From: Pirellula staleyi DSM 6068
GTDB taxonomy: Bacteria; Planctomycetota; Planctomycetia; Pirellulales; Pirellulaceae
Reading direction: 5' to 3'
NCBI RefSeq assembly: GCF_000025185.1
Contig: NC_013720.1
Span: 5,642,001-5,706,000 of the forward strand
DNA: 64,000 nt
This document shows positions 47,093-55,171 of this stretch, in pieces. Numbering within the stretch: the stretch's first letter is position 1; each line of letters begins with the position of its first letter. Made by a program: the position numbers and the translations under genes. The notes under the pieces were generated by a model. The model did not search any database and was not told the origin of the DNA. It saw nothing but the letters and a program-made list of their open reading frames with translations.

Positions 47093-48706
47093 ATGGATAT
47101 GGACAAACTGGTTTCGCTGTGCAAACGACGTGGTTTTCTGTTTCAGTCGAGCGAAATCTACGGCGGCCTCAACGGCTTTTGGGACTACGGTCCTCTGGGT
47201 GTCGAGCTCAAGCGGAACATTAAAGACGCCTGGTGGCGCGATATGGTGACCGGTCACGACGAACTGAGCACCCCTGCTGGTGCCCCTGCTCCGTACGAAA
47301 TGACGGGCCTCGACTGCACGATCATCATGCATCCGCAGGTCTGGAAAGTTTCGGGCCACTTCGATCTGTTCCACGACTTCATGGTCGATTGCCGCGAGAG
47401 CAAAAAACGATATCGCTACGATCAGGTGCGCGGTCGCTGGGTCACCTATCGCGAGCAAACGATTTTTGTCGCCACGAATGTCGAAGTCGATAAAGAACAA
47501 GAGGACGTACAAACTCGCGCGCTGAAGTTTTTCAAACTGCGCAATAAAGACGCGGAAGAAATCACCTGGACCAGCGAATTCGTGAGCCTCACGACGCTCG
47601 GCAACGACTTCACCAAAGTCCTCGCCCCCGATGCCAAAGAGCTCGGCACCTTGCTTGAGCCGCGTGAATTCAACCTGATGTTCAAAACGATCGTCGGCGC
47701 GCTCGGCACAGCCGAAGATGCCGCGTTTTTGCGTCCCGAAACGGCTCAGGGCATTTTCGTGAACTTCAAAAACGTGTGCGACAGCACCCGCGTTCGTGTT
47801 CCGTTTGGTATCGCGCAGGTCGGCAAAAGTTTTCGTAACGAGATCACGCCGAAGAACTTCACCTTCCGCTCGCGCGAGTTCGAGCAGATGGAAATCGAGT
47901 TCTTCTGTCACCCGAGCACTTCGCGCGAGTGGTATCAGTACTGGCGCGATCGCCGAATGAAGTGGTATACCGACATGGGTCTCTCGACCGAGCGACTGCA
48001 GCTCCGCGAGCATCATGTCGAAGAGCTGTCACACTATTCGTGCGGAACCGCCGACATTGAATATGCGTTCCCCTTCCTCCCCGCTGGCGAGTATGGCGAA
48101 CTCGAAGGGATTGCCCATCGTGGCGACTTCGATCTCCGCAGCCATATGGAAGGAAAGCTCGACCCCAACAGCAAACCTGATCTCAAGGTGGAACTGGGAC
48201 CGGATGGCAAACCGAAGCATCGTGGCAGCGGCAAGGACTTGACCTACCGCGATGATTTAACGAACGAACGTTTCACGCCGCACGTCATCGAACCGTCAGC
48301 TGGTGCCGATCGTGCGACGCTTGCCTTCCTGTGCGAAGCCTATCACGAAGATCAAGCGCCCGACGAAAACGGCGTGATGCAAACGCGTGTGGTCATGAAA
48401 CTCCATCCGCGCATTGCGCCCATCAAAGCGGCTGTCTTCCCACTCGTGAAGAAAGATGGCATGCCCGAGAAAGCGCAAGAGATCTATCGCGCTCTGAAGA
48501 AACGCTACAACGTGTTCTACGACGAAAAAGGTGCGGTCGGTCGTCGCTATCGTCGCCAAGACGAAGCGGGCACACCGTTCTGCATCACCGTCGATGGTCA
48601 GTCGCTTATTGACAACACCGTAACCATTCGCGATCGCGACACACTCGAGCAGAAACGTATTTCAGCTGATGCCGTGCTCGCCGAAATCGAAACTCGAATC
48701 GGTTAG
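47093..48706 (+). CDS. glyQS: Glycyl-tRNA synthetase, single-chain (alpha2) type
   Basis: A 537-residue class II synthetase of the dimeric type found in archaea, eukaryotes and some bacteria, rather than the alpha2beta2 GlyQ/GlyS. It begins MDMDKLVSLCKRRGFLFQSSEIYGGLNGFWDYGPLGVELKRNIKDAWW; motif 2 is seen in FGIAQVGKSFRNEITPKNFTFRSREFEQMEIEFFC, and motif 3 in EPSAGADRATLAFL. The C-terminal anticodon domain ends in QSLIDNTVTIRDRDTLEQKRI. It charges tRNA-Gly. Residues about 85-115 hold an insertion (VRGRWVTYREQTIFVATNVEVDKEQED). Confidence 0.97.
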   Translation: MDMDKLVSLCKRRGFLFQSSEIYGGLNGFWDYGPLGVELKRNIKDAWWRDMVTGHDELSTPAGAPAPYEMTGLDCTIIMHPQVWKVSGHFDLFHDFMVDCRESKKRYRYDQVRGRWVTYREQTIFVATNVEVDKEQEDVQTRALKFFKLRNKDAEEITWTSEFVSLTTLGNDFTKVLAPDAKELGTLLEPREFNLMFKTIVGALGTAEDAAFLRPETAQGIFVNFKNVCDSTRVRVPFGIAQVGKSFRNEITPKNFTFRSREFEQMEIEFFCHPSTSREWYQYWRDRRMKWYTDMGLSTERLQLREHHVEELSHYSCGTADIEYAFPFLPAGEYGELEGIAHRGDFDLRSHMEGKLDPNSKPDLKVELGPDGKPKHRGSGKDLTYRDDLTNERFTPHVIEPSAGADRATLAFLCEAYHEDQAPDENGVMQTRVVMKLHPRIAPIKAAVFPLVKKDGMPEKAQEIYRALKKRYNVFYDEKGAVGRRYRRQDEAGTPFCITVDGQSLIDNTVTIRDRDTLEQKRISADAVLAEIETRIG

Positions 48707-48787
48707 TTTTTCCCGCTCGCTCATTGAAAACCTAAACGGGGTGGCACTGCTGGCTTGCCCAGCGGTGTGCCCAGTGATGACCGAAAC

Positions 48788-49606
48788 ATGATTCCCACCG
48801 TCAGCCAAGTTTGCTCGCTTCATTCGCCCCTCGAGAAGGATCTCGAAGATTTCTCGGCGGGGCATTGCCGCAGCATCGAAATTTGGCTGACGAAGCTCGA
48901 GAACTATGTCGCGGCTAACTCGGTCGAGAAGTTCCGCGACTTGTGCGCGGAACTCGAAGTCACTACGCCGGTTGCCAGTTTTCATGGTGGACTGCTGGAG
49001 AGCCAAGGGGAGCGTCGCAAAGAGGCTTGGGATCATTTCAAGCGTCGCCTCGATCTCTGCGGCCTGGCAAAAATCCCCACCATCGTGGTCGCCTGCGATG
49101 TCGCCGCGCCACTTTCGGAGCAGGTGCTCGAGCGGGTGCAAGTCTCGCTGCAGCAACTCGCCACCGAAGTTGGCCTGCGTGGCCTGCGAGCCGCTCTTGA
49201 GTTTCAAGCCACCTCGGCGATTGGCAACAATTTGCAAACAGCCGTGGCACTCGTCACCGATGTTGGGAGCCCGCATTTGGGGGTTTGTCTCGATGCCTAT
49301 CACTACCATGTCGGGCCGAGTAAACCGGAAGACCTGGGCTATTTGACCAAGGACAATCTGCTGCACGTGCAGGTGTGCGATGTGGCCGATGTGGCCCGCG
49401 AACTGGCTTCCGACAGCATGCGGATTCTGCCCGGTGAAGGGGAAATTGCCCTCCCGGCGATCATCGATCGGCTGAAGCAGATTGGCTACACCGGCTGTGT
49501 GTCGCTCGAGCTAATGAATCCGCAGCTGTGGCAAGTTCCGCCGCGTCAAATGGGCGAAATTGGGATCACCAGCGTCCGAAAACTCCTCGGCCAGAACACG
49601 ATGTAA
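48788..49606 (+). CDS. Sugar phosphate isomerase/epimerase-like TIM-barrel protein
   Basis: A 272-residue protein from ATG 48788 (an extension to 48755 is less likely). The xylose-isomerase-like TIM barrel shows SIEIWLTKLENYV, the metal-site segment ALEFQATSAIGNN, GVCLDAYHYHVGPSKPEDL, HVQVCDVADVARELASDSMRILPGEGEIALPAIIDRLKQIGYTGCVSLELMNPQLW. Asp/His/Glu residues at these positions usually bind Mn or Mg in inosose dehydratase and hydroxypyruvate isomerase relatives. The exact substrate cannot be told. It is 81 bases after glyQS. Confidence 0.85.
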   Translation: MIPTVSQVCSLHSPLEKDLEDFSAGHCRSIEIWLTKLENYVAANSVEKFRDLCAELEVTTPVASFHGGLLESQGERRKEAWDHFKRRLDLCGLAKIPTIVVACDVAAPLSEQVLERVQVSLQQLATEVGLRGLRAALEFQATSAIGNNLQTAVALVTDVGSPHLGVCLDAYHYHVGPSKPEDLGYLTKDNLLHVQVCDVADVARELASDSMRILPGEGEIALPAIIDRLKQIGYTGCVSLELMNPQLWQVPPRQMGEIGITSVRKLLGQNTM

Positions 49607-49869
49607 CCCCCGAGTCCCCATGATTTCTGGGCTCTCAGCCGCACAAGCCGTCGCCAGGTAAGTAAGGGGAAAAATCTTTCCCTGGGGATGAACTTCATCT
49701 GGTCGCGCTGGCACTCTATCAAGCATAATTGTGAAGTTCGGGAATCTGGCCCGTTTTGGCTGCCAGTCCCCTCCTCGATCACCCGCCAGAAGAGTTACGA
49801 AGGTCTCCCCTTCACTTGGCTCTTCCAGCCCGTCCCTGGGTTTGCCCTCGAAGCGTGGAAGCACCTGCC

Positions 49870-50946
49870 ATGAGTTTATCGCGACGCCATTTTCTCTCCG
49901 CCGCTGCTGCTGGCACTCTGGCCGCACCGCTGCTCGCGCCTCGCGCGGCCCATGCTCAGGCGGAGGTAGACGAGGCCCGTTCGATCGACGTCATCACCCC
50001 CGACACGCAAAAAGCAATCGACCGTGGACTCGCCTGGCTCTCGAAGCGACAAATCCTCTCGGGTCGCAACAAAGGCGCTTATGGCCACGGTGGCTATGCC
50101 GGCGGCGTCGCCGTTTCGAGCCTCTCGGGACTCGCCTTCATGTGCAGCGGCAATCCACCGGGACAAGGTCCCTACGGAAAGTCGATCGATCGCAGCGTCG
50201 AGTTCATCACCAGCTGCGTGCAAGATAGTGGCTACATTTCGGTTCCCGGTTTTGGCCAGGACAACATGTATGGTCACGGTTTCGCCACGCTCTTCCTTTC
50301 CGAAGTCTACGGAATGAGCGATCGCAGCGACATCGATACCACGGTGGGGGAGAAACTCCGCAAGGCGGTGAAGCTCACCATCAGCTGTCAAAACGATCAA
50401 GGTGGCTGGCGCTATCAGCCGCAGAAGAGCGACGCCGATCTTTCGATCACCATCTGCAACATCATGGGTCTGCGTGCCGCCCGCGATGCTGGCATTCATG
50501 TTCCGGAAGAGGTCCGCGACAAGTGCATCGACTACGTGAAGAAGAGCCAGAACGGCGATGGTGGCTTCCGCTATCAAATCACTTCCGGGGGTGGCAGCAC
50601 GTTTCCGCTCACCGCCGCAGGTGTTGTTTCGCTCTATAGCGCGGGGATCTACGACGGCGATCAAGTCGAAAAAGCGCTCGCCTGGCTGATGAAGTACATG
50701 CCCGGTAGTGGCTCGGGCAACACCGGCTACTTCTTCTATGGCCACTACTATGCCGTGCAAGCGATGTGGCACGCCGGTGGATCGCACTGGCAAAAATGGT
50801 ATCCCGCCATTCGCGATCTGCTGCTGAAGCGTCAATCGGGCGATGGCTCGTGGAGCGACAGCGAGGTCTGCAGCGAGTTCGGCACCGCCATGGCCTGCAT
50901 CATCCTGCAGATGCCCAACAACTATCTCCCCATCTTCGCGCCGTAA
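49870..50946 (+). CDS. Tat-exported prenyltransferase/squalene-cyclase-repeat protein
   Basis: A 358-residue protein from ATG 49870, where a twin-arginine signal (MSLSRRHFLSAAAAGTLAAPLLAPRAAHA) begins. The mature part is an alpha/alpha-barrel with repeats like those of squalene cyclase and prenyltransferase beta-subunits: AIDRGLAWLSKRQ, SCQNDQGGWRYQPQKSDADLSITICNIMGL, KSQNGDGGFRYQ, RQSGDGSWSDSEVCSEFGTAMACIIL. The 'Q-x-x-D/G-G-x-W/F' repeats are clear, but no DXDD protonation motif is seen, so it is not a normal terpene cyclase. Planctomycetes have many such exported proteins with no known role. A 66-residue gene follows 14 bases later. Confidence 0.85.
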   Translation: MSLSRRHFLSAAAAGTLAAPLLAPRAAHAQAEVDEARSIDVITPDTQKAIDRGLAWLSKRQILSGRNKGAYGHGGYAGGVAVSSLSGLAFMCSGNPPGQGPYGKSIDRSVEFITSCVQDSGYISVPGFGQDNMYGHGFATLFLSEVYGMSDRSDIDTTVGEKLRKAVKLTISCQNDQGGWRYQPQKSDADLSITICNIMGLRAARDAGIHVPEEVRDKCIDYVKKSQNGDGGFRYQITSGGGSTFPLTAAGVVSLYSAGIYDGDQVEKALAWLMKYMPGSGSGNTGYFFYGHYYAVQAMWHAGGSHWQKWYPAIRDLLLKRQSGDGSWSDSEVCSEFGTAMACIILQMPNNYLPIFAP

Positions 50947-50960
50947 AGAGAAGTTAGGCG

Positions 50961-51161
50961 ATGACTCCCAAAACGGTCGAGCTCAACGAAGCACAGCTAG
51001 CGCAGATTATCGATCGGGCGCGCTCTCAACCCGAGCCTGCTCTCGAGATTGCTCGCGCGATCATCGAGCAAGACGAGCAACATCGCGAACAAGAGTTCCA
51101 AAACGCCACCACCTATTTGCTCGAAAAGAATCGCGAGCTCTACAGACGGCTGAGCCAATGA
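50961..51161 (+). CDS. Small helical protein of unknown function
   Basis: A 66-residue charged protein starting MTPKTVELNEAQLAQIIDRARSQPEPALEIARAII and ending in a coiled-coil-like helix (NRELYRRLSQ). The tight spacing to the preceding Tat-exported gene (14 bases) and same direction suggest an operon. I recognise no domain. Codon use resembles its neighbours, which supports a real gene, but the protein is short. Confidence 0.55.
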   Translation: MTPKTVELNEAQLAQIIDRARSQPEPALEIARAIIEQDEQHREQEFQNATTYLLEKNRELYRRLSQ

Positions 51162-51379
51162 GGTTCCTCACCGTAAACGGAGTGACTTCGAATCGAAAAG
51201 TTCCTTCGAGTAGCCCCCCGACTTCTGATCGGTTTCTGTCACAGGGCTGGCTGGCACCGCTAGCGATCGACCTTGCGCCGCAAGCGATTGGCGAAAATCT
51301 CCCTAGACGCCAAATTCGTTCATTGCTACAAGTCCCCCGCTGATGAACTAGAGTCCAACTGCGGCGGGCTTGCGCGCGT

Positions 51380-52861
51380 ATGCGAATGATTAGTATTCTT
51401 TCCTCGAGACAGTCTCGCGATTGGGGCCTGGGTGCGCTTGCACTAAGTGCTGTTTGGAGTGTGATGGCGCTCGCGCAAGAGTCGTCTCCCAGCCTCTTCA
51501 CACCTCCTTACCCAGCTACCGAAGAGGCCATCGCCTCCCCTTCCGACGCGGTGGTGAGCGACTTGCCGTGGGAGTCCGCCACACAGCCTGCTGCGCCGGC
51601 TTCGTATGAAGCCTTGGCTGAGGACGATGCCTCGCTGGCCGATCGACTGAAAGCGGTGGAGGCAGAGCTCAAAAAACTACGCGAAGCGGAAGCGAAGAAA
51701 AAAGAAGACGCCGCCAAGAAGCCTACGATGACTCTTGGTGGACAGTTGCAAGCCGACGCGATTTGGTTTGGCCAGGACCAAGCCAACATGAATGCTGTCG
51801 GAGACCTCGAAGATGGCTGGGCGTTCCGGCGTGCTCGCATCGTCTCGCGCGGTGAAGCATTCGATGTGGTCGAGTATCAATGCGGCTTCGATTTCGCGCT
51901 TTCGGGTCGTCCCAGCTTTCTCGACGTTTGGGTGGGACTGAAAGATCTGCCCCATCTCGATTCGCTGCGCGTGGGACATTTCTTCGAGCCCTTCAGCTTG
52001 GAGCGACTCACCCAGAATCGCTACAACACATTCCTCGAGCGATCGGTGGCCGATAGCTTTGCCCCCGCGCGCAATCTAGGGCTGATGGGAAGCCGGGCGA
52101 TTTTCGAAGAACACGTGACACTCGCCGCAGGTGTGTTCCGCAGCGACAGCGACGTGCTGGGAGACGACACCGGCGACGATGGCGAACAAGCGGCAACTGC
52201 CCGCGCAACGTGGCTGTCACACTACGACGAAGCGTCGGGAGGAGCGAGCTACGTCCACTGGGGACTCGCCTATAGCTATCGCGATACCGACGAAGGGCGC
52301 GTTCAGTTTCAAGCGAGGCCGGAAGTTTCGCTCAACGCGCTCGGCGAAGGGACGGTTCCCAGTTTCGTGAACACTGGTTTCATACCGGCCGATCACTACC
52401 AACTCTTCGGGATGGAATTTGCCTGGATTCAGGGCCCTTTTTCAGTCCAGAGCGAAGTGATGCTCGTTCCGGTCGACCGCCTCGCGGGGGACGATGTGAC
52501 GTTCGAAGCGGCCTATATCTACGGCAGCTATTTCCTCACCGGCGAGCATCGTCCGTATATTCGCAAAGTCGGCTTCATGGACCGCGTGATGCCGTTTGAA
52601 AACTTTTTTCATGTCAAAACGGAAGAGGGAACGATCGAGACCGGCAAGGGAGCGTGGGAAATTGCCGCGCGGCTGTCGTACATCGATCTCGACGACGACA
52701 ACATCGCCGGTGGCGAACTCACCGACTTCACGCTCGCACTCAACTGGTACCTCAATCCCTACACCCGCGTGAAATGGGAATACATTCACGCTCATCTCGA
52801 TCGCAATTCGGTCGAGAGTAACGCTCAGATTGCGGGCATGCGATTTGACATCGACTTCTAG
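51380..52861 (+). CDS. OprP/OprO-type outer-membrane porin
   Basis: A 493-residue protein with an N-terminal export signal (GLGALALSAVWSVMALAQ), a Pro/Ser-rich and then coiled-coil linker (LADRLKAVEAELKKLREAEAKKKED) and a beta-barrel domain of the phosphate-selective porin type: LGGQLQADAIWFGQDQ, WAFRRARIVSRGEAFDVVEYQCGFDFA, FLDVWVGLKDLPHLDSLRVGHFFEPFSLERLTQNRYNTFLER, GAWEIAARLSYIDLDDDNI and a C-terminal Phe (RFDIDF), as for outer-membrane barrels. The coiled coil may serve as a periplasmic spacer. The presence of a trimeric-type porin supports a Gram-negative-like outer membrane. Confidence 0.9.
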   Translation: MRMISILSSRQSRDWGLGALALSAVWSVMALAQESSPSLFTPPYPATEEAIASPSDAVVSDLPWESATQPAAPASYEALAEDDASLADRLKAVEAELKKLREAEAKKKEDAAKKPTMTLGGQLQADAIWFGQDQANMNAVGDLEDGWAFRRARIVSRGEAFDVVEYQCGFDFALSGRPSFLDVWVGLKDLPHLDSLRVGHFFEPFSLERLTQNRYNTFLERSVADSFAPARNLGLMGSRAIFEEHVTLAAGVFRSDSDVLGDDTGDDGEQAATARATWLSHYDEASGGASYVHWGLAYSYRDTDEGRVQFQARPEVSLNALGEGTVPSFVNTGFIPADHYQLFGMEFAWIQGPFSVQSEVMLVPVDRLAGDDVTFEAAYIYGSYFLTGEHRPYIRKVGFMDRVMPFENFFHVKTEEGTIETGKGAWEIAARLSYIDLDDDNIAGGELTDFTLALNWYLNPYTRVKWEYIHAHLDRNSVESNAQIAGMRFDIDF

Positions 52862-52906
52862 GGCCATAGTCCCATGGAAGTGCGCGGTGATGAGCGAGCA
52901 GGATTT

Positions 52907-53482
52907 CTATTCGCTAGATTTCGGATGATCCTCTGTCGTCAACTGAAACGATTCGACGTGCCAAGCGACCTCGACCGTGGAACCGAACTGAATGCGGCGA
53001 TAGGTGATGGGGTAGCTGTATTCGGGATGAAATTCGGCCCGCAACAGCAGACGCGGTGTGCCGGGCTTGGCTTTTCCTTCGCGCCAAGCAAGATCGTTTT
53101 CGACATCGCGCGCGATCGTGCTGAGCATGCCGCCGATGCTCCACGTTTCAAATGTTCGTCGCTGCAAGAGTGGCTCGCCGTTGCGCTGGGCCGCAACTGC
53201 TTTTCCGTCGCGGACATCGACTTCATACACCCCTTCTTGGGTCCCCGTGACACGAATTCGAATGCTGTAGTTCTCGATCGGATGCGCGCGCCAATGCTCC
53301 CAAGCTGCATCGAAAGCAGCGGGAGTGAGAACCGGCGTAGGGTCCGCTGTTAGCCATCGCAGGACGATGATGGTAGTGATCGTTCCCATGGCGATTCCGG
53401 CAAGCAGCGTGAGCAAGATCGAGCGTCGCCGCGCCGTGGCAGCTGAAGAAGATTTCTGGACCGGTTCGGCGGGAGCGTTCAT
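52907..53482 (-). CDS. DUF6174-like single-pass membrane protein
   Basis: A 191-residue protein from ATG 53482; the open frame runs on to 53626 but that extension covers the promoter region of pyruvate kinase. After a short basic head comes a membrane segment (RRRSILLTLLAGIAMGTITTIIVLRWL), then a beta-rich domain with WRAHPIENYSIRIRVTGTQEGVYEVDVRDGKAVAAQRNGEPLL and ARAEFHPEYSYPITYRRIQFGST-like features. 'E-N-Y-x-x-x-x-x-x' and 'P-x-x-I-x-x-D' type motifs recall DUF6174 proteins. Function unknown. It is divergent from pyruvate kinase. Confidence 0.75.
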   Translation of the reverse strand: MNAPAEPVQKSSSAATARRRSILLTLLAGIAMGTITTIIVLRWLTADPTPVLTPAAFDAAWEHWRAHPIENYSIRIRVTGTQEGVYEVDVRDGKAVAAQRNGEPLLQRRTFETWSIGGMLSTIARDVENDLAWREGKAKPGTPRLLLRAEFHPEYSYPITYRRIQFGSTVEVAWHVESFQLTTEDHPKSSE

Positions 53483-53625
53483 GAAGTTTGCCTTACAATG
53501 GGACTCGTCAGCAGTGCGACGCTCCACTAGAAATAGGGCCAGTATATCGACCGGTCCTTCGCATGACGCGGGGTGCGGCTGGTCGGCAAGCGTTTGCGAC
53601 ACCACGAGCGAGGGAACCTGAAGCA

Positions 53626-55074
53626 ATGGATCACACCAACACCCTGATGCAACGTGCTCGAACCAAGATTGTCGCCACGGTTGGCCCAGCGTGCCGCGAA
53701 GTGGAGAAGTTGGTTCAGCTGATTCGCGCGGGGGTGTCGGTGTTCCGCATCAACACCGCGCACGGCACGATGGAGCAGCGGAACCAGATTCTCGCCGACA
53801 TCCGTAAAGCCGAGGCGGAAGTGGGCTGGCCCGTGGGTGTGCTGGTGGATCTCGCTGGCCCCAAAATTCGTCTGGGCGAGCTGTTTCAAGACCCGACGAC
53901 CTGCCCTCCTGGCGCAGAGTTTCGCTTCATCAAAGGGGACAAGCCAGCAGCCGCTGACGAGTTCACCTGCACCTACACCACCCTGGTGAGCGAACTGCAG
54001 CTCGGCGACACAGTGATGCTCGCCGATGGGACGGTGAGTATGGTGGTGGTGGGAAAAAGTGCCGACGAAGTGAAGTGCCGCGTGGTGGGTGGTGGCATTT
54101 TGCGCAGCCGCCAAGGGATCAACTTGCCGGGCACCAAACTGAGCGTGGCTTCGCTGACCGAAGCGGATATGACCAACGCCATTTGGGCTGCGAAGAACGA
54201 TATCGATTTCGTCAGCCTCAGTTTTGTGCGATCGCCCGTCAATGTGCTGCTGCTGAAGGAACTGCTCAAGGCCCAAGGCTGCAACGCGATGGTGATCGCG
54301 AAGATCGAAAAACGGGAAGCCATGGATCAGCTGACCGAAGTGGTGGCTGCCGCCGACGGAGTGATGGTGGCGCGTGGCGACCTGGGTGTGGAGATCGACG
54401 TGGCAGAGATCGCCGTTTCGCAAAAGCGAATTGTGCGCGAGTGTCAGCTGCAAGGTAAGCCAGTGATTGTGGCGACTCAGATGCTCGACAGCATGCATCA
54501 CAATCGTCGTCCGACACGGGCTGAAGCGACCGACGTCGCCAATGCGATTCTCGACGGCGCAGATGCGTGCATGCTTTCGGGCGAGACAGCGATCGGTGAA
54601 TTCCCGGTCGAAGCAGTCCAGATGATGAGCCGCATCATGCTCGCCACCGAGCCGCTGCTCTGGGACAAATCGTACCGAACTTCGGAAATTCAAATCAACG
54701 CAACCGATGTGCACCCCATCACCGCCGCCGCTGTGCGGGGTAGTGCTGTGATCGTCGAACAACTCGGCGCGAAGCTCTTGGTGGTGGTCACACGTGGTGG
54801 TGGCACTTGCCGTATCCGCTCGAAACAACGCGATTTTGTGCCGACCATCGGTGTCAGCGATAGTAAGTCCGTGCTACGTCGCCTGTCGCTCTACTGGGGT
54901 GTGACCGCCATCGAAAATGCGCCAGTGCATGATGGACCTGCGCTGCGGGCCTACATCGATGCCTGGGGACGTTCGCAAGGGATCATCCAGAAAGGTGACC
55001 GGATTGTGTTCGTCACTGGCACGAACTTCTATCCGATGGCGCAAAACCTGCTCGTCGTTCACGAAGCAGAATAG
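53626..55074 (+). CDS. pyk: Pyruvate kinase
   Basis: A 482-residue enzyme from ATG 53626 (AGGGA upstream; the frame opens much earlier at 53488 but that part is not conserved). It has TKIVATVGPACREVEKLVQLIRAGVSVFRINTAHG, the effector/substrate segment DLAGPKIRLGEL, the catalytic Lys region IAKIEKREAMDQL, the metal/phosphate site MVARGDLGVEIDVAEIAVSQKRIVREC, and GKPVIVATQMLDSMHHNRRPTRAEATDVANAILDGADACMLSGETAIG. It makes pyruvate and ATP from PEP and ADP. FRINTAHG differs slightly from the usual RLNFSHG. Confidence 0.97.
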   Translation: MDHTNTLMQRARTKIVATVGPACREVEKLVQLIRAGVSVFRINTAHGTMEQRNQILADIRKAEAEVGWPVGVLVDLAGPKIRLGELFQDPTTCPPGAEFRFIKGDKPAAADEFTCTYTTLVSELQLGDTVMLADGTVSMVVVGKSADEVKCRVVGGGILRSRQGINLPGTKLSVASLTEADMTNAIWAAKNDIDFVSLSFVRSPVNVLLLKELLKAQGCNAMVIAKIEKREAMDQLTEVVAAADGVMVARGDLGVEIDVAEIAVSQKRIVRECQLQGKPVIVATQMLDSMHHNRRPTRAEATDVANAILDGADACMLSGETAIGEFPVEAVQMMSRIMLATEPLLWDKSYRTSEIQINATDVHPITAAAVRGSAVIVEQLGAKLLVVVTRGGGTCRIRSKQRDFVPTIGVSDSKSVLRRLSLYWGVTAIENAPVHDGPALRAYIDAWGRSQGIIQKGDRIVFVTGTNFYPMAQNLLVVHEAE

Positions 55075-55171
55075 GCTCTGCTTGCTGCCCGATATCTCGC
55101 TGGCGATCGCCCGGCATCTTGCTGGCGTTCGCTCAGTGGCGGTCGCCAGGATCGTTGCATAGCAGCGCCGG

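Noticed and set aside
55080-55160. Imperfect GCTGGCGATCGCC-like repeats after pyruvate kinase
   Set aside because: Three short, imperfect copies in 60 bases; no clear hairpin or T-run, likely chance.
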